Below the pieces are notes generated by a model that was not told where the DNA came from, searched no databases, and was given only the letters and a program-made list of their open reading frames with translations. Positions 16,785 through 24,807 of a stretch of 64,000 bases of DNA are shown here, one piece after another (the first letter of the stretch is position 1; each line of letters opens with the position of its first letter). The position numbers and the translations under genes are program-made. Source of the DNA: Spirochaetota bacterium (GTDB lineage: Bacteria; Spirochaetota; UBA4802; JAKQUI01); NCBI GenBank assembly GCA_029562645.1, contig JAKQUI010000069.1, positions 1 through 64,000 of the forward strand, given 5' to 3'.

Positions 16785-19700
16785 CTACTTGCGCATGTCC
16801 TCGCTGTAGATGTCGATCGCGTACGGAACGTTTTCGTCGATGATCGGCGAAATCTCCTCCTGGCGCGCCTTGAACGAGCGCGCGAGGTTCACCCGCGCAA
16901 ACTCGCTTTCACGCCGCAGGCGGGCCGCATAGTCGATCGACTTCCAGTAGCAGATGGTGCTCTTGCTCTCGTTGTTCTGCCGCTGGTAGATGGCGCCCAG
17001 ATTGTTGTACGCCGAGGCGAGCGTCTGGAAAATCCGGACGTGCGCGGCCTTCTCCGGATGCACGGCCGTGAGGCGCTCGGCCTGGTGCTCGAACACCGAT
17101 ATGAGCTTGAGGAACTCGCCCTTGCTGGCCTCGAGGTTGTCCAAGTGGTAGAACGCGTTCCCGACGGCGTACATCAGCTCCGGCCGCGCGGAAAAATCCT
17201 CGTACAGGTTGAGCCAGCTCTCCAGCGCCTTTTCGTAGTTCTCGAACAGGCCCTTCATGTAGTAGATGCGGCCCAGATTGTAGAAGAGCTCGGAGGACTT
17301 ATACCCCTCCTGCACGGCAAGCTCGTACTTGTCGCGCGCGATGCGATAGTTCGCGAACTTCTCGACGTCCTGATCGAGCTCGCGGTCCTCGATCTCGTCG
17401 CCGAATCGGTGGCGCACCTTGTCGAAGAAATAGTAGAAGACGTTGCCGATCATCGCATAGGTCTTCCCCAGGCTCTCGGTCTCGGCGTAGAAATCCTCCC
17501 GCATGAAGTCCGCCGGCGAGGAATAGGCCTTGATGGCGCGGTTGAAGTTCTGGTAGGCCTGCACCGGCTCCTTCACGTGCAGGTGGTACTCGCCCATCAG
17601 GTGATAGGCGGCGAAATACTGCTGGTCGCGCGCCTCGGCCCGCTTGATCGCGCGCTTGAGGTTCTCCATCATGAGTTTGGGGTTGTCCTGCGCGCGCGCC
17701 AAAAGGGCCAGATGGACGTAGAGCGGCGGATAGTCGGCGTCCCGCTCGGCGAGGGCCGAGAGCACGGACCGGACGACGGGATACGGGTTGTCCGCGATGT
17801 CCTTGAGGCGCGGCGACTCGACGCCGTAATCGACGCGGATATTCATCCGGTCGGTGCGCTTCTTGCCCAGGTAGTACGAGGCCAGCTTCGCCAAGAGCGG
17901 CGACGGGAGCTTGACCATCAGATCCTTGTCCTGCAGGTCCGAGTGAACCGTGAGGACCTCGGGGAAATTGTCCCGGTCGATAAACAGGTCAAGAAGCCCC
18001 GAGTAGCCCACCACGGACTTCCGGTCGATTTTCAGGATGTTCTCGTAGTACTGGCGCGCCTTGAGGTATTGCCCCTGGTACTTGTAGGCGTTTCCGATCC
18101 CGAAGAGCGCCGTGATGTTCTTGGGCTCGCGATTGAGGACGCGCCGATAGAAGTCCACCGCGACATCGAGCTGGGTTTCGGCGGACCCCACCGGCGGAAC
18201 CTCCTTGTAGTACCAGTCCTTGAGGCGCGGCCGTATCTGCTTGAAGTAGCCTTCGGGGATGCGCGAAAAGAAATATCCCAGCGAATTGAGCGTCTCCGGA
18301 TGAACGGGATCGATGCGGTAGGCGGCGTTCAGCTTCCGAAGCGACAGGTCGAACTCGCGCTTGTCGAAATAGGCGCGCGCATATTCGTTGTAGCCTCGGA
18401 GGTAGTCCTTTTTATAGTTCTCGTCGACAAACGTGAACAGCTCCTCCGCCTTGGTATAGTCCTTCACCTTCTTGGTGACCGGATCGCCCGGCTCGCGGAT
18501 GAGCGCCACGCCCTTCGCGATGTAGCGCTCGGCCATGTACGGCTTGTACCAGAATTGATATAGAACGACCACCAGGACCGCCGTGACGGCCGCGGCCGCG
18601 CCGAATATCTTGGTGAGAAACAGCAGCTTTTTCTGGCGCTCGATGCCGTCCTTGGTGTACTCGGGACGGCCGGCGATGACCCGGCGCCCGGCGGCGCCTG
18701 CGGCGGGCTCAGATATGTCGATGGTTTTACCCAGCTTGTTCTGGACGATCTTGAGCACCGCATCTTCGGACTTGCCCGTGATGATCGCGTCCAGCACCTG
18801 GCGCGCGTCCTGCTCGGGCAATACGTCGTTCAGGATGATGTCCCTGACCGCCTTGCGGAGGTTGGGGTGCAGGAGCGTGAGGCCGTTTTTCAGTTTTTTC
18901 AGATCCCGATCGCTCAGGTCCAGGCCGTCGCGCTGCTCCTCGCGACGCGCGCCCTTTGCGGGCTTTTCCTTCGGCGGCGCGCTTTCCCGTTCGCGAGCGG
19001 GTTCCGTAAAGGACGCGGCCTTCGTCTGGGAAGGTTCGGCCATGCCAAAATCATCATCGTAGGCGCCGGCGGCAATGGCCGGCTCCTCCTTGGCGACGAT
19101 GTCGTCAATTTCGTCAATTGATGGGATGTCGCCGAAACCGTCATCGTCGGCGACTGCGCGTTTCTCGGCGGCGCGGGGGGCGATCTCGGATTCCGCCCGG
19201 GATGGCGCGGCAAGGGCGTCGTCATCGAATGACGGCAGTTCCTCGTCGAACGACATCGGCGCTTCGTCCGCGGCCGTGCGGGATTTTTCCGGGACGGTTT
19301 TCTCAGCGGCGGAGAAATCATCCAGCCCGCCGAGATCGATCTCCGGTATGTCCTCGTCCTTCGCTTCGGGCATCTCACCGGCCTCGTCAAAAGAGATGTC
19401 CGAAAGATCGGGAATGTCTGATTCGGCGTCGCCGCCGATGCTCACGCCCTTCCCCGCCTCGCGTGGCTTTTCCGCCGGCATGTCGAAATCGTCGAACGAT
19501 GCCAGTTCGTCACCATCGGCCGGCACCGCCTCGTTCTCTCGGGCCTCGTCGCCCGATACCGCCTCGCCGGCGGCAAGCGCTTCAAGTTCATCGAGGGTTG
19601 AGGGCTCTTCATCGCCCTCCGCGGGTTTCGTCTTTGGCTTGTATTTGAACGCGGGCTTTTCGTCGGCAACCTCATCCAGGTCTGCGGTCGAGAGCGTATC

Positions 19701-20087
19701 AAGCTCGTCCGCCTCGTCTCGCGCTTCAGGGGACCGGGGACGCCGCTCATCATCGCGTACCAGCGAATCGAGATCGTCGAATTCGCCGGCCCCGGACGGC
19801 TCCGCCGGCTCCTCCACCTCCTGGACCATATCGGTGATGTCCACGATGTCCTCGTCTTCCGGCATGTCCCGGTCGATATCGGCGACATCGTCCTCCATCT
19901 CGCGATACGCCCCGGCCTCCCGATCGTCGTCTTGGAACTCCTCGGGTAGGCTCTCGCGCTCCAGTGTGGCCGTCTTCGTGAATCCGGACATCAGGCGGTC
20001 CGTCTCGGTATCGACGAAGGAGAGAATACGGTCGATCTCCTTCTGCTCGTCCGCGGTGTAGGATATTCGTTCTTCTTTATCGCCCAT
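16785..20087 (-). CDS. Large single-pass TPR protein, possible flagellar collar protein FlcA
   Basis: A 1100-residue protein. Residues 1 to about 400 are acidic and low in complexity (Asp/Glu runs), and a folded piece with LHPNLRKAVRDIILNDVLPEQ follows. A single membrane span lies at about 489-515 (FGAAAAVTAVLVVVLYQFWY), and then roughly 580 residues of TPR repeats (YNEYARAYFDKREFDLSLRKL; ALFGIGNAYKYQGQYLKARQ; YNNLGAIYQRQNNESKS). With no cleavable signal, the acidic part should be cytoplasmic and the TPRs periplasmic. That is the layout of spirochaetal FlcA (B. burgdorferi BB0326), and the pre-membrane segment feels similar, but I cannot align them. AGGACAGGACC precedes the ATG at 20087; the upstream in-frame extension is rejected. 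Confidence 0.75.
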   Translation of the reverse strand: MGDKEERISYTADEQKEIDRILSFVDTETDRLMSGFTKTATLERESLPEEFQDDDREAGAYREMEDDVADIDRDMPEDEDIVDITDMVQEVEEPAEPSGAGEFDDLDSLVRDDERRPRSPEARDEADELDTLSTADLDEVADEKPAFKYKPKTKPAEGDEEPSTLDELEALAAGEAVSGDEARENEAVPADGDELASFDDFDMPAEKPREAGKGVSIGGDAESDIPDLSDISFDEAGEMPEAKDEDIPEIDLGGLDDFSAAEKTVPEKSRTAADEAPMSFDEELPSFDDDALAAPSRAESEIAPRAAEKRAVADDDGFGDIPSIDEIDDIVAKEEPAIAAGAYDDDFGMAEPSQTKAASFTEPARERESAPPKEKPAKGARREEQRDGLDLSDRDLKKLKNGLTLLHPNLRKAVRDIILNDVLPEQDARQVLDAIITGKSEDAVLKIVQNKLGKTIDISEPAAGAAGRRVIAGRPEYTKDGIERQKKLLFLTKIFGAAAAVTAVLVVVLYQFWYKPYMAERYIAKGVALIREPGDPVTKKVKDYTKAEELFTFVDENYKKDYLRGYNEYARAYFDKREFDLSLRKLNAAYRIDPVHPETLNSLGYFFSRIPEGYFKQIRPRLKDWYYKEVPPVGSAETQLDVAVDFYRRVLNREPKNITALFGIGNAYKYQGQYLKARQYYENILKIDRKSVVGYSGLLDLFIDRDNFPEVLTVHSDLQDKDLMVKLPSPLLAKLASYYLGKKRTDRMNIRVDYGVESPRLKDIADNPYPVVRSVLSALAERDADYPPLYVHLALLARAQDNPKLMMENLKRAIKRAEARDQQYFAAYHLMGEYHLHVKEPVQAYQNFNRAIKAYSSPADFMREDFYAETESLGKTYAMIGNVFYYFFDKVRHRFGDEIEDRELDQDVEKFANYRIARDKYELAVQEGYKSSELFYNLGRIYYMKGLFENYEKALESWLNLYEDFSARPELMYAVGNAFYHLDNLEASKGEFLKLISVFEHQAERLTAVHPEKAAHVRIFQTLASAYNNLGAIYQRQNNESKSTICYWKSIDYAARLRRESEFARVNLARSFKARQEEISPIIDENVPYAIDIYSEDMRK

Positions 20088-20091
20088 GGTC

Positions 20092-20097
20092 CTGTCC
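20092..20097 (-). promoter_or_regulatory. Minus-10 box (TATAAT) upstream of the TPR gene
   Basis: The box itself lies at 20192-20197, where the minus strand reads TATAAT, a perfect -10 hexamer. The region 17 bases upstream has no good -35. A transcript would start near 20185 and carry a leader of about 100 bases to the ATG at 20087. The coordinates given here mark the AGGAC ribosome site of the same gene. Confidence 0.35.
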
Positions 20098-20337
20098 TGG
20101 CTGCCGCAGTCGGGAGCCGCACCCGGGTCCGCCCACACGACGGTCCCCTGAGAGGCCTCCCCTTCCTGTACCTATCGACATTTTTTGCACAATTATAAAG
20201 TACATAAAGCGCCCGCCACCGTCATTATCGCCGTCGCGAAATGAGACCGCATCCCATTGGCGCGGAAAATTGTTTCAGAAATCCGGGCGGCCCTATCGAC
20301 ATTCATAGTATCGAAATATGGTTTCTCGGGGTACTTG

Positions 20338-21147
20338 ATGATACCGCTCATCCCGCGCCTGAAGACGCTCGCCTGCGTGCTGCCGATCCTGTTCACCGCC
20401 TTCACCCCCCCGACGGGAGATCGCGGCGACACCGGCGTTCCGACCGAATACTATTACGCGCTGCAGTCGCTCAAACAGGCCGCGCCGCCCCGCGTGGTCG
20501 ACATGATCAAGACCGACAATGCCCGGCTGGGCAAACGGGTGATCCGCCGCGGCACCCTCGTCACCTACAGCAATCGGAAGGCCGCATCCGTCCGGATCGC
20601 GGGCGACTTCAACGCCTGGAAGCCCGTTCCCATGACACGCAGCGCATCGGGCGTCTGGTATCACTTCCTCCCGTTCGGAAACCGCGCCGTCGGCGATTCG
20701 GCCGGGAACGAGAGCGAACACGCCCCCTCGTCCGCGCCGCCAATCCGCTATAAATTCACGGTGGACGGCATCTGGATCGCCGATCCCCTCAATCCCGACC
20801 GCATCGATGACGGCGCCGGCTCCTTCGTTTCGCGCATCGCCCCGGGAACGAGGCCGGAAAACCGCCACGACAGCTACCGCATCATCGGCCGGGGCACCGT
20901 CGAATTCCGTTGCTACCACCCCAACGCCAGCTATGTCGCGGTGGTGGGCGACTTCAACGCATGGAACCCGGAAAACGACGTCCTCAAGAAAACCAGCGCC
21001 GGGTTCTGGCGGCTCACCAAGCGCCTGTCGCCGGGAACCTACCGGTACCAGTACATCATTGACGGCGTCTGGCGGCCCGACATCTACAATGCGAAATCAT
21101 CCGGCGACGGCATGGGCGGCATCAGCTCCCTGCTGGTGGTACGCTAG
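20338..21147 (+). CDS. Secreted protein with two glycogen-binding (CBM48/AMPK-type) modules
   Basis: A 269-residue exported protein with a signal peptide (about residues 1-24, LACVLPILFTAF). Two immunoglobulin-like E-set modules follow. Each has the CBM48 hallmark VxxxGDFNxW (VRIAGDFNAWKPVPM near residue 89, VAVVGDFNAWNPENDV near 202) and the closing YKFTVDGIW/YQYIIDGVW strand. No catalytic domain is present. The modules usually bind alpha-glucans or serve as protein-protein domains, and a periplasmic location is unusual for them. Its last 51 bases overlap the 3' end of the convergent DNA glycosylase gene. Confidence 0.85.
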   Translation: MIPLIPRLKTLACVLPILFTAFTPPTGDRGDTGVPTEYYYALQSLKQAAPPRVVDMIKTDNARLGKRVIRRGTLVTYSNRKAASVRIAGDFNAWKPVPMTRSASGVWYHFLPFGNRAVGDSAGNESEHAPSSAPPIRYKFTVDGIWIADPLNPDRIDDGAGSFVSRIAPGTRPENRHDSYRIIGRGTVEFRCYHPNASYVAVVGDFNAWNPENDVLKKTSAGFWRLTKRLSPGTYRYQYIIDGVWRPDIYNAKSSGDGMGGISSLLVVR

Positions 21148-21786
21148 GCACCGCCGCGACAGGCAGCACTCCGCACAGCGCGGCCTCGTTCGGCACACGT
21201 ACTTCCCGTGATTCACGATAAGCGCATGGAACTCGTTGTACTCCCCCACCCCGCCCCGAAAGCGGCGATGAAACAAACCCTGAACATCATGATATGATTC
21301 CCCGCCGCCGATGATCCCCAGGCGGCCCAGCAGGCGTACGGTGTAGGCGTCAACGACGAACAGTTTCCGGCCGAGCGCGTAGAGCAGGATCGAGTCGGCG
21401 GTCTCGGGTCCGATGCCCGAGACGGCAAGAAGCTCGCGTCGGAGCCGCTCGGTATCGACACCGTGCAATCGCGCAAACGAGTAACGATACCCCGCAAACC
21501 AGGCGAGGAAGTTCTTGAGCTTGATCGCCTTCTGGTTGTAGTAGCCCGTCGAGCGTATGAGCGGGGCGATGCGCGGAGCCGGGATGGCGTCCAGCGCGCG
21601 GGGGGCGAGCAGGCGCTTCTCCTTTAGTTGCGCGATCGCCGTTTCCACGTTGGTCCAGGCGACGTTTTGCGTGAGAATGGCGCCGATGGCGATCTCGAAG
21701 GGAGTGTCCCCCGGCCACCAGTGCTGCGGCCCGTATGCGCGCAGGAGCGCGCGAAAGACCCGATTGAGCGAAAGCGGGGCGTTCAG
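21097..21786 (-). CDS. Fe-S HhH-GPD DNA glycosylase (endonuclease III-related, likely monofunctional)
   Basis: A base-excision repair glycosylase. Homology in frame runs back to LNRVFRALLRAYGPQHWWPG and GAILTQNVAWTNVE, well upstream of the first in-frame GTG (21648). No ATG, GTG or TTG occurs between there and the upstream gene, so I place the start at a CTG (21784-21786) that overlaps the TGA of the Lrp gene. From that start, the helix-hairpin-helix is AVSGIGPETAD (about 121-131). The lyase Lys of endonuclease III is Glu128, while the catalytic Asp146 (VVDAYT) is kept. This suggests a monofunctional glycosylase like H. pylori MagIII. The 4Fe-4S cysteines are C198-x5-C204-x2-C207-x5-C213. Confidence 0.78.
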   Translation of the reverse strand: MNAPLSLNRVFRALLRAYGPQHWWPGDTPFEIAIGAILTQNVAWTNVETAIAQLKEKRLLAPRALDAIPAPRIAPLIRSTGYYNQKAIKLKNFLAWFAGYRYSFARLHGVDTERLRRELLAVSGIGPETADSILLYALGRKLFVVDAYTVRLLGRLGIIGGGESYHDVQGLFHRRFRGGVGEYNEFHALIVNHGKYVCRTRPRCAECCLSRRCLAYHQQGADAAHAVAG

Positions 21787-22289
21787 AGGCTCACCGGGAG
21801 GCGTTTTGATTCCGAGCGGTCCACCATCACCACGCCGTCCTCCTTGTATTTCTTGAGGATGAAGTGCGTCACGGTCGACTGAATGTTCTTGATGGTCGAG
21901 AGCTTCTCGGAGACGAAGAGCGACACCTCGCGCAGGTTGGGGCCCTCCACCTGGATCAGAAGGTCGTAGCTGCCGGAGAGCAGGTAGACCGAATTGACCT
22001 CGGGGAACCGGTAGATGTCCTCCGCGATGGCGTCGAAGCCCACGCCGCGCATCGGCGTGACCTTCACTTCGATGAGCGCACGCACCTCGTCATGCTTGAT
22101 CCGCTCCCAGTTGATCTGCGACTTGTACCGCACGATGATGCGGTCCTTCTCGAGCCGCTTGATGGCCTTGGCCACCTCCGCCTCCTTCACCGCGAGCTGG
22201 CGGGCGATATCGGCGTGGGACGTCTTCGCGTTGTCGTTGAGTATCTCCAGAATGTTCACGCTGAGCTGGTCGATCTTATATGGCTTCAT
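21783..22289 (-). CDS. Lrp/AsnC family transcriptional regulator
   Basis: A 168-residue regulator. The N-terminal winged helix (residues about 8-60) reads LSVNILEILNDNAKTSHADIARQL, then VAKAIKRLEKDRIIVRY, typical for AsnC/Lrp. The C-terminal ligand-binding RAM/ACT-like domain follows (ALIEVKVTP, VNSVYLLSGSYDLLIQVEG). It is divergent from the N-formylglutamate amidohydrolase gene across 156 bases that hold inverted repeats, and its stop overlaps the presumed start of the DNA glycosylase gene. It probably regulates itself and perhaps the divergent gene in response to an amino acid. Confidence 0.88.
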   Translation of the reverse strand: MKPYKIDQLSVNILEILNDNAKTSHADIARQLAVKEAEVAKAIKRLEKDRIIVRYKSQINWERIKHDEVRALIEVKVTPMRGVGFDAIAEDIYRFPEVNSVYLLSGSYDLLIQVEGPNLREVSLFVSEKLSTIKNIQSTVTHFILKKYKEDGVVMVDRSESKRLPVSL

Positions 22290-22323
22290 GGTCCCCCGGT
22301 TTTCGCTCGATCTATATGGCGTT

Positions 22324-22354
22324 CATCATGCGCACCAAACGCGGAAGCATGATG
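22324..22354. repeat. Inverted repeat in the lrp leader
   Basis: CATCATGC (22324-22331) and GCATGATG (22347-22354) form a perfect 8-bp inverted repeat with a 15-base spacer, inside the leader of the Lrp gene. It could be a hairpin or a wide operator. Confidence 0.4.
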
Positions 22355-22392
22355 GCGCCGCAGGCGCGAATACACCATTGGCGAGGAAATGC

Positions 22393-22411
22393 ATTATTTC
22401 AAGAAAATAAT
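22393..22411. promoter_or_regulatory. Candidate Lrp-type operator
   Basis: ATTATTT-CAAGA-AAATAAT is a perfect 7-bp inverted repeat with a 5-base centre in a GC-rich genome. It lies between the divergent lrp and amidohydrolase genes and ends one base before the amidohydrolase -35 box. AT-rich palindromes of this size are typical Lrp/AsnC sites. Binding by this regulator is inferred. Confidence 0.5.
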
Positions 22412-22440
22412 TTGCCAGAATGGAAAATATCCGACATAAT
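22412..22440 (+). promoter_or_regulatory. Strong sigma-70 promoter just before the amidohydrolase start
   Basis: TTGCCA (22412-22417), a 17-base spacer, then CATAAT (22435-22440): five of six matches in both boxes. The -10 box ends five bases before the ATG at 22446, so transcription should start at or next to the start codon. Confidence 0.6.
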
Positions 22441-22445
22441 GCGCC

Positions 22446-23249
22446 ATGGCGAAATCGTTGCCGATCCTCATCATCGTCCCCCACGGGGGCTATCGCGTTC
22501 CCGACGAGCTCAAGGGCTATGAGCGCGTGAACCGCTTCGATCTGTTCTACAGCGCTGATTCCTGCGCCAACGACCTCTTCGCCTTCGGGGACCGCGGGGC
22601 GACGGTGATCTCCACGGACATCTCGCGACTGTTCGTGGATGTGGACCGTCCGCACACCCTGCTCCCGCCCGGCTCGGACGACGGCGTCATCAAGCGTGAG
22701 ACGCCGGCCGGCAAGCCCGTGTTCGACGAGGGCGCCTTCCCCGACGAGATCGCGATCGCAAACCTCATCCGCCGCTACCACCTTCCCTTTCACACGCAGG
22801 TCGAGGCGGCGACGCAGTCGGTCGGCCATGCGCTCATCATCGACTGCCACGTGATGATGCCCGTGGGCCCGAAGTCGGCCGCCGACGCCGGCCGCCCGCG
22901 CCCACTGGTGACCATCGAAAACGCCGCGCACGGCCGCTCCGGCCGCTACACGACCTGTCCCGACGAACTCGCGGGCGCGCTCAAACAGGCGCTGGAGAAA
23001 TTCTTCGAGAGCGAGCCGGCCAGCGTAGCCGGACGGATCGCCATCAACACGCCGAGCTTCAACGGGCACATCCTGAACCGCTACGGGAACGCCGGCATAC
23101 CGATGCTGCGCCTGTCGGTGTCCCGCTCGCTCTTTTTCACCGAGCGATATTTCAACGAGACGACGATGCGGGTGGACGCCGCGCGCATTTCCGCGCTGCG
23201 CGAGCGCCTCTGGGGCGGGATCGAACGGTTTTTCGGTAAGTACTTCTAG
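22446..23249 (+). CDS. N-formylglutamate amidohydrolase family protein
   Basis: A 267-residue zinc-dependent amidohydrolase of the N-formylglutamate deformylase family. It has the N-terminal IVPHGGYRVPDEL, the DISRLFVDVDRP motif, FDEG, and the mid-protein LIIDCHVMM with a metal-ligand histidine. NTPSFNGHILNRYG near the C-terminus is also characteristic. In histidine breakdown the enzyme releases formate and glutamate, but no hut genes are present here, so the substrate may differ. There is no Shine-Dalgarno sequence and the promoter abuts the ATG. The stop codon is shared in a CTAG with the convergent glycosyltransferase gene. Confidence 0.88.
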   Translation: MAKSLPILIIVPHGGYRVPDELKGYERVNRFDLFYSADSCANDLFAFGDRGATVISTDISRLFVDVDRPHTLLPPGSDDGVIKRETPAGKPVFDEGAFPDEIAIANLIRRYHLPFHTQVEAATQSVGHALIIDCHVMMPVGPKSAADAGRPRPLVTIENAAHGRSGRYTTCPDELAGALKQALEKFFESEPASVAGRIAINTPSFNGHILNRYGNAGIPMLRLSVSRSLFFTERYFNETTMRVDAARISALRERLWGGIERFFGKYF

Positions 23250-24703
23250 AAGGCCCGTCCGCGGTATCCCTTCGCCTCCCAGAGCGTTACCACGCCCACG
23301 ACGCGCCCGGCGCGCACGGACGGAAACGTCGCGACCCTCTCGAGGGAGTTGAAATGGCGTCGGATATTGTTCGGGATCTCCTCGCCCAGCCACACGAACA
23401 GGTAGTCCTGACCGACGAGCGTGGCATCGCGATACACGAAGGAATAGAGGGTGTCGTGATAGCCGGCAACCGATATGGCGACGGCCTCGCGGTCCGGGCG
23501 AAGGTAGAGATTGACCATCGACGGGATCTGGTAGTTGGCCGACATCATTCGAAGGGACCGATAGCGCGGCTCCCGCTCGAGAAACTCCCGCACGGGACCC
23601 GCAAGCGCCTGGTAGGCGTAGTAGCGGTTTGTGACATCCTTCCCGGCCGGAAACGCTATGGGCGAATACACCACCTGGACGACCGCGACGGCGATGAGCG
23701 CGCACGAAGCCGCCACCTGCACGGCAAACAGCGTCCGAAGACGCTCCCAGTGTTCCGCAATGTGCATCCCCGCAAGCATGATCCCGCCGAAGAAGGCCGG
23801 CGCCGGCCAGTTGGCCTCGTAGCGGCTAAACATTGACTGGACCATGAAATACCCCAGGGGGACGGCGGCGGTGATGGCGAAAAAGAGACGGCGCGGATCG
23901 ACCGCCCTCGCGCGTATGCGGTTCACGATCGCCTGGCCGGGAAGATAGATCGCAAAGAAAAACAGGATGGGAAACAACAGCCCCGCCTGCGCGCCCCAGA
24001 GATCGAAGAAGCTTTTAATGCCGCCCGGGCGGAACACATGCGCGCCCTGGTAGCGAATGAAGGCCAGGTCGTTCTGGAAATTCCACACCAAAAACGGCGA
24101 GAAGACGACGGCGGCGATGATGAACGACAGATAGAATTCGCGGCACCGGAGAAATGCCCGCTTATCCGGCGCAATGAGCGGAAAGAGGAAAACGCCCAGC
24201 GCGGGAAAGACCACCGATATCTTCGAGAGCATCGCAAGCCCCAGCATGATTCCCGCGGGATAGAAATAATACCGGTGCGAAAAGAACGCCGCATAATACA
24301 GCATGAGCGCCAGCATCATAAAAAACACCATGGGCGTATCCGGGGTGACGACGACCGACCCGGCGAAATAGAGCAGCGTCGTCATTGAAATCAGGAAGAG
24401 CGCCCAGCCGGCGCGCGGCGAATGGAAGCGCGCCCCGAACCAGAAGAGCGCGATCGAGAGCAGCGACAGGAGCGCCACCGAGCCGGCGCGCACGCCGAAG
24501 GCCGTTTCGCCGAAGGCGGCCGTGGAGGCGCGCACCAAGAGCGCCACGACCGGCCCGTGGTCGATGTAGCCGGGTGCGAGATGCCGCGAATACATGCCGT
24601 AGTAGGCCTCGTCGTCGATCACCATGGTCGACGAGATAAAATGCAGCTTCACGGCGGTGAACAGGACAAACACCGCGGCGGCGAGGACGAGATATTTTTT
24701 CAT
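23246..24703 (-). CDS. Polytopic glycosyltransferase (GT39/GT83, ArnT/PMT-like)
   Basis: A 485-residue inner-membrane protein with about eleven hydrophobic segments. The first periplasmic loop has the acidic DDEAYYGMYSRHLAPGYIDHGP motif expected of polyprenyl-phosphate-sugar transferases of the PMT_2 class. The last 100 residues form a soluble domain. Members move a sugar from a lipid-phosphate donor to lipid A, glycans or proteins on the outer face of the inner membrane; the acceptor here is unknown. ATG 24703 (MKKYLVLAAAVF) is chosen over an upstream in-frame start because it gives a normal membrane-protein N-terminus. Confidence 0.82.
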   Translation of the reverse strand: MKKYLVLAAAVFVLFTAVKLHFISSTMVIDDEAYYGMYSRHLAPGYIDHGPVVALLVRASTAAFGETAFGVRAGSVALLSLLSIALFWFGARFHSPRAGWALFLISMTTLLYFAGSVVVTPDTPMVFFMMLALMLYYAAFFSHRYYFYPAGIMLGLAMLSKISVVFPALGVFLFPLIAPDKRAFLRCREFYLSFIIAAVVFSPFLVWNFQNDLAFIRYQGAHVFRPGGIKSFFDLWGAQAGLLFPILFFFAIYLPGQAIVNRIRARAVDPRRLFFAITAAVPLGYFMVQSMFSRYEANWPAPAFFGGIMLAGMHIAEHWERLRTLFAVQVAASCALIAVAVVQVVYSPIAFPAGKDVTNRYYAYQALAGPVREFLEREPRYRSLRMMSANYQIPSMVNLYLRPDREAVAISVAGYHDTLYSFVYRDATLVGQDYLFVWLGEEIPNNIRRHFNSLERVATFPSVRAGRVVGVVTLWEAKGYRGRAF

Positions 24704-24807
24704 AGCGGAGCTGGTCCCGATCGCGTCGTACCCATCAAGCAAAAAATATTAGTATTGACCAAAAATCTTTCCGACGGCAATTGACGAATCTGTGCGGAGG
24801 GTTCGGC

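Noticed and set aside
16704-18563. 619-codon plus-strand frame
   Set aside because: Antisense to the large TPR gene; its Leu/Val/Arg-rich product is a typical complement of helical repeats.
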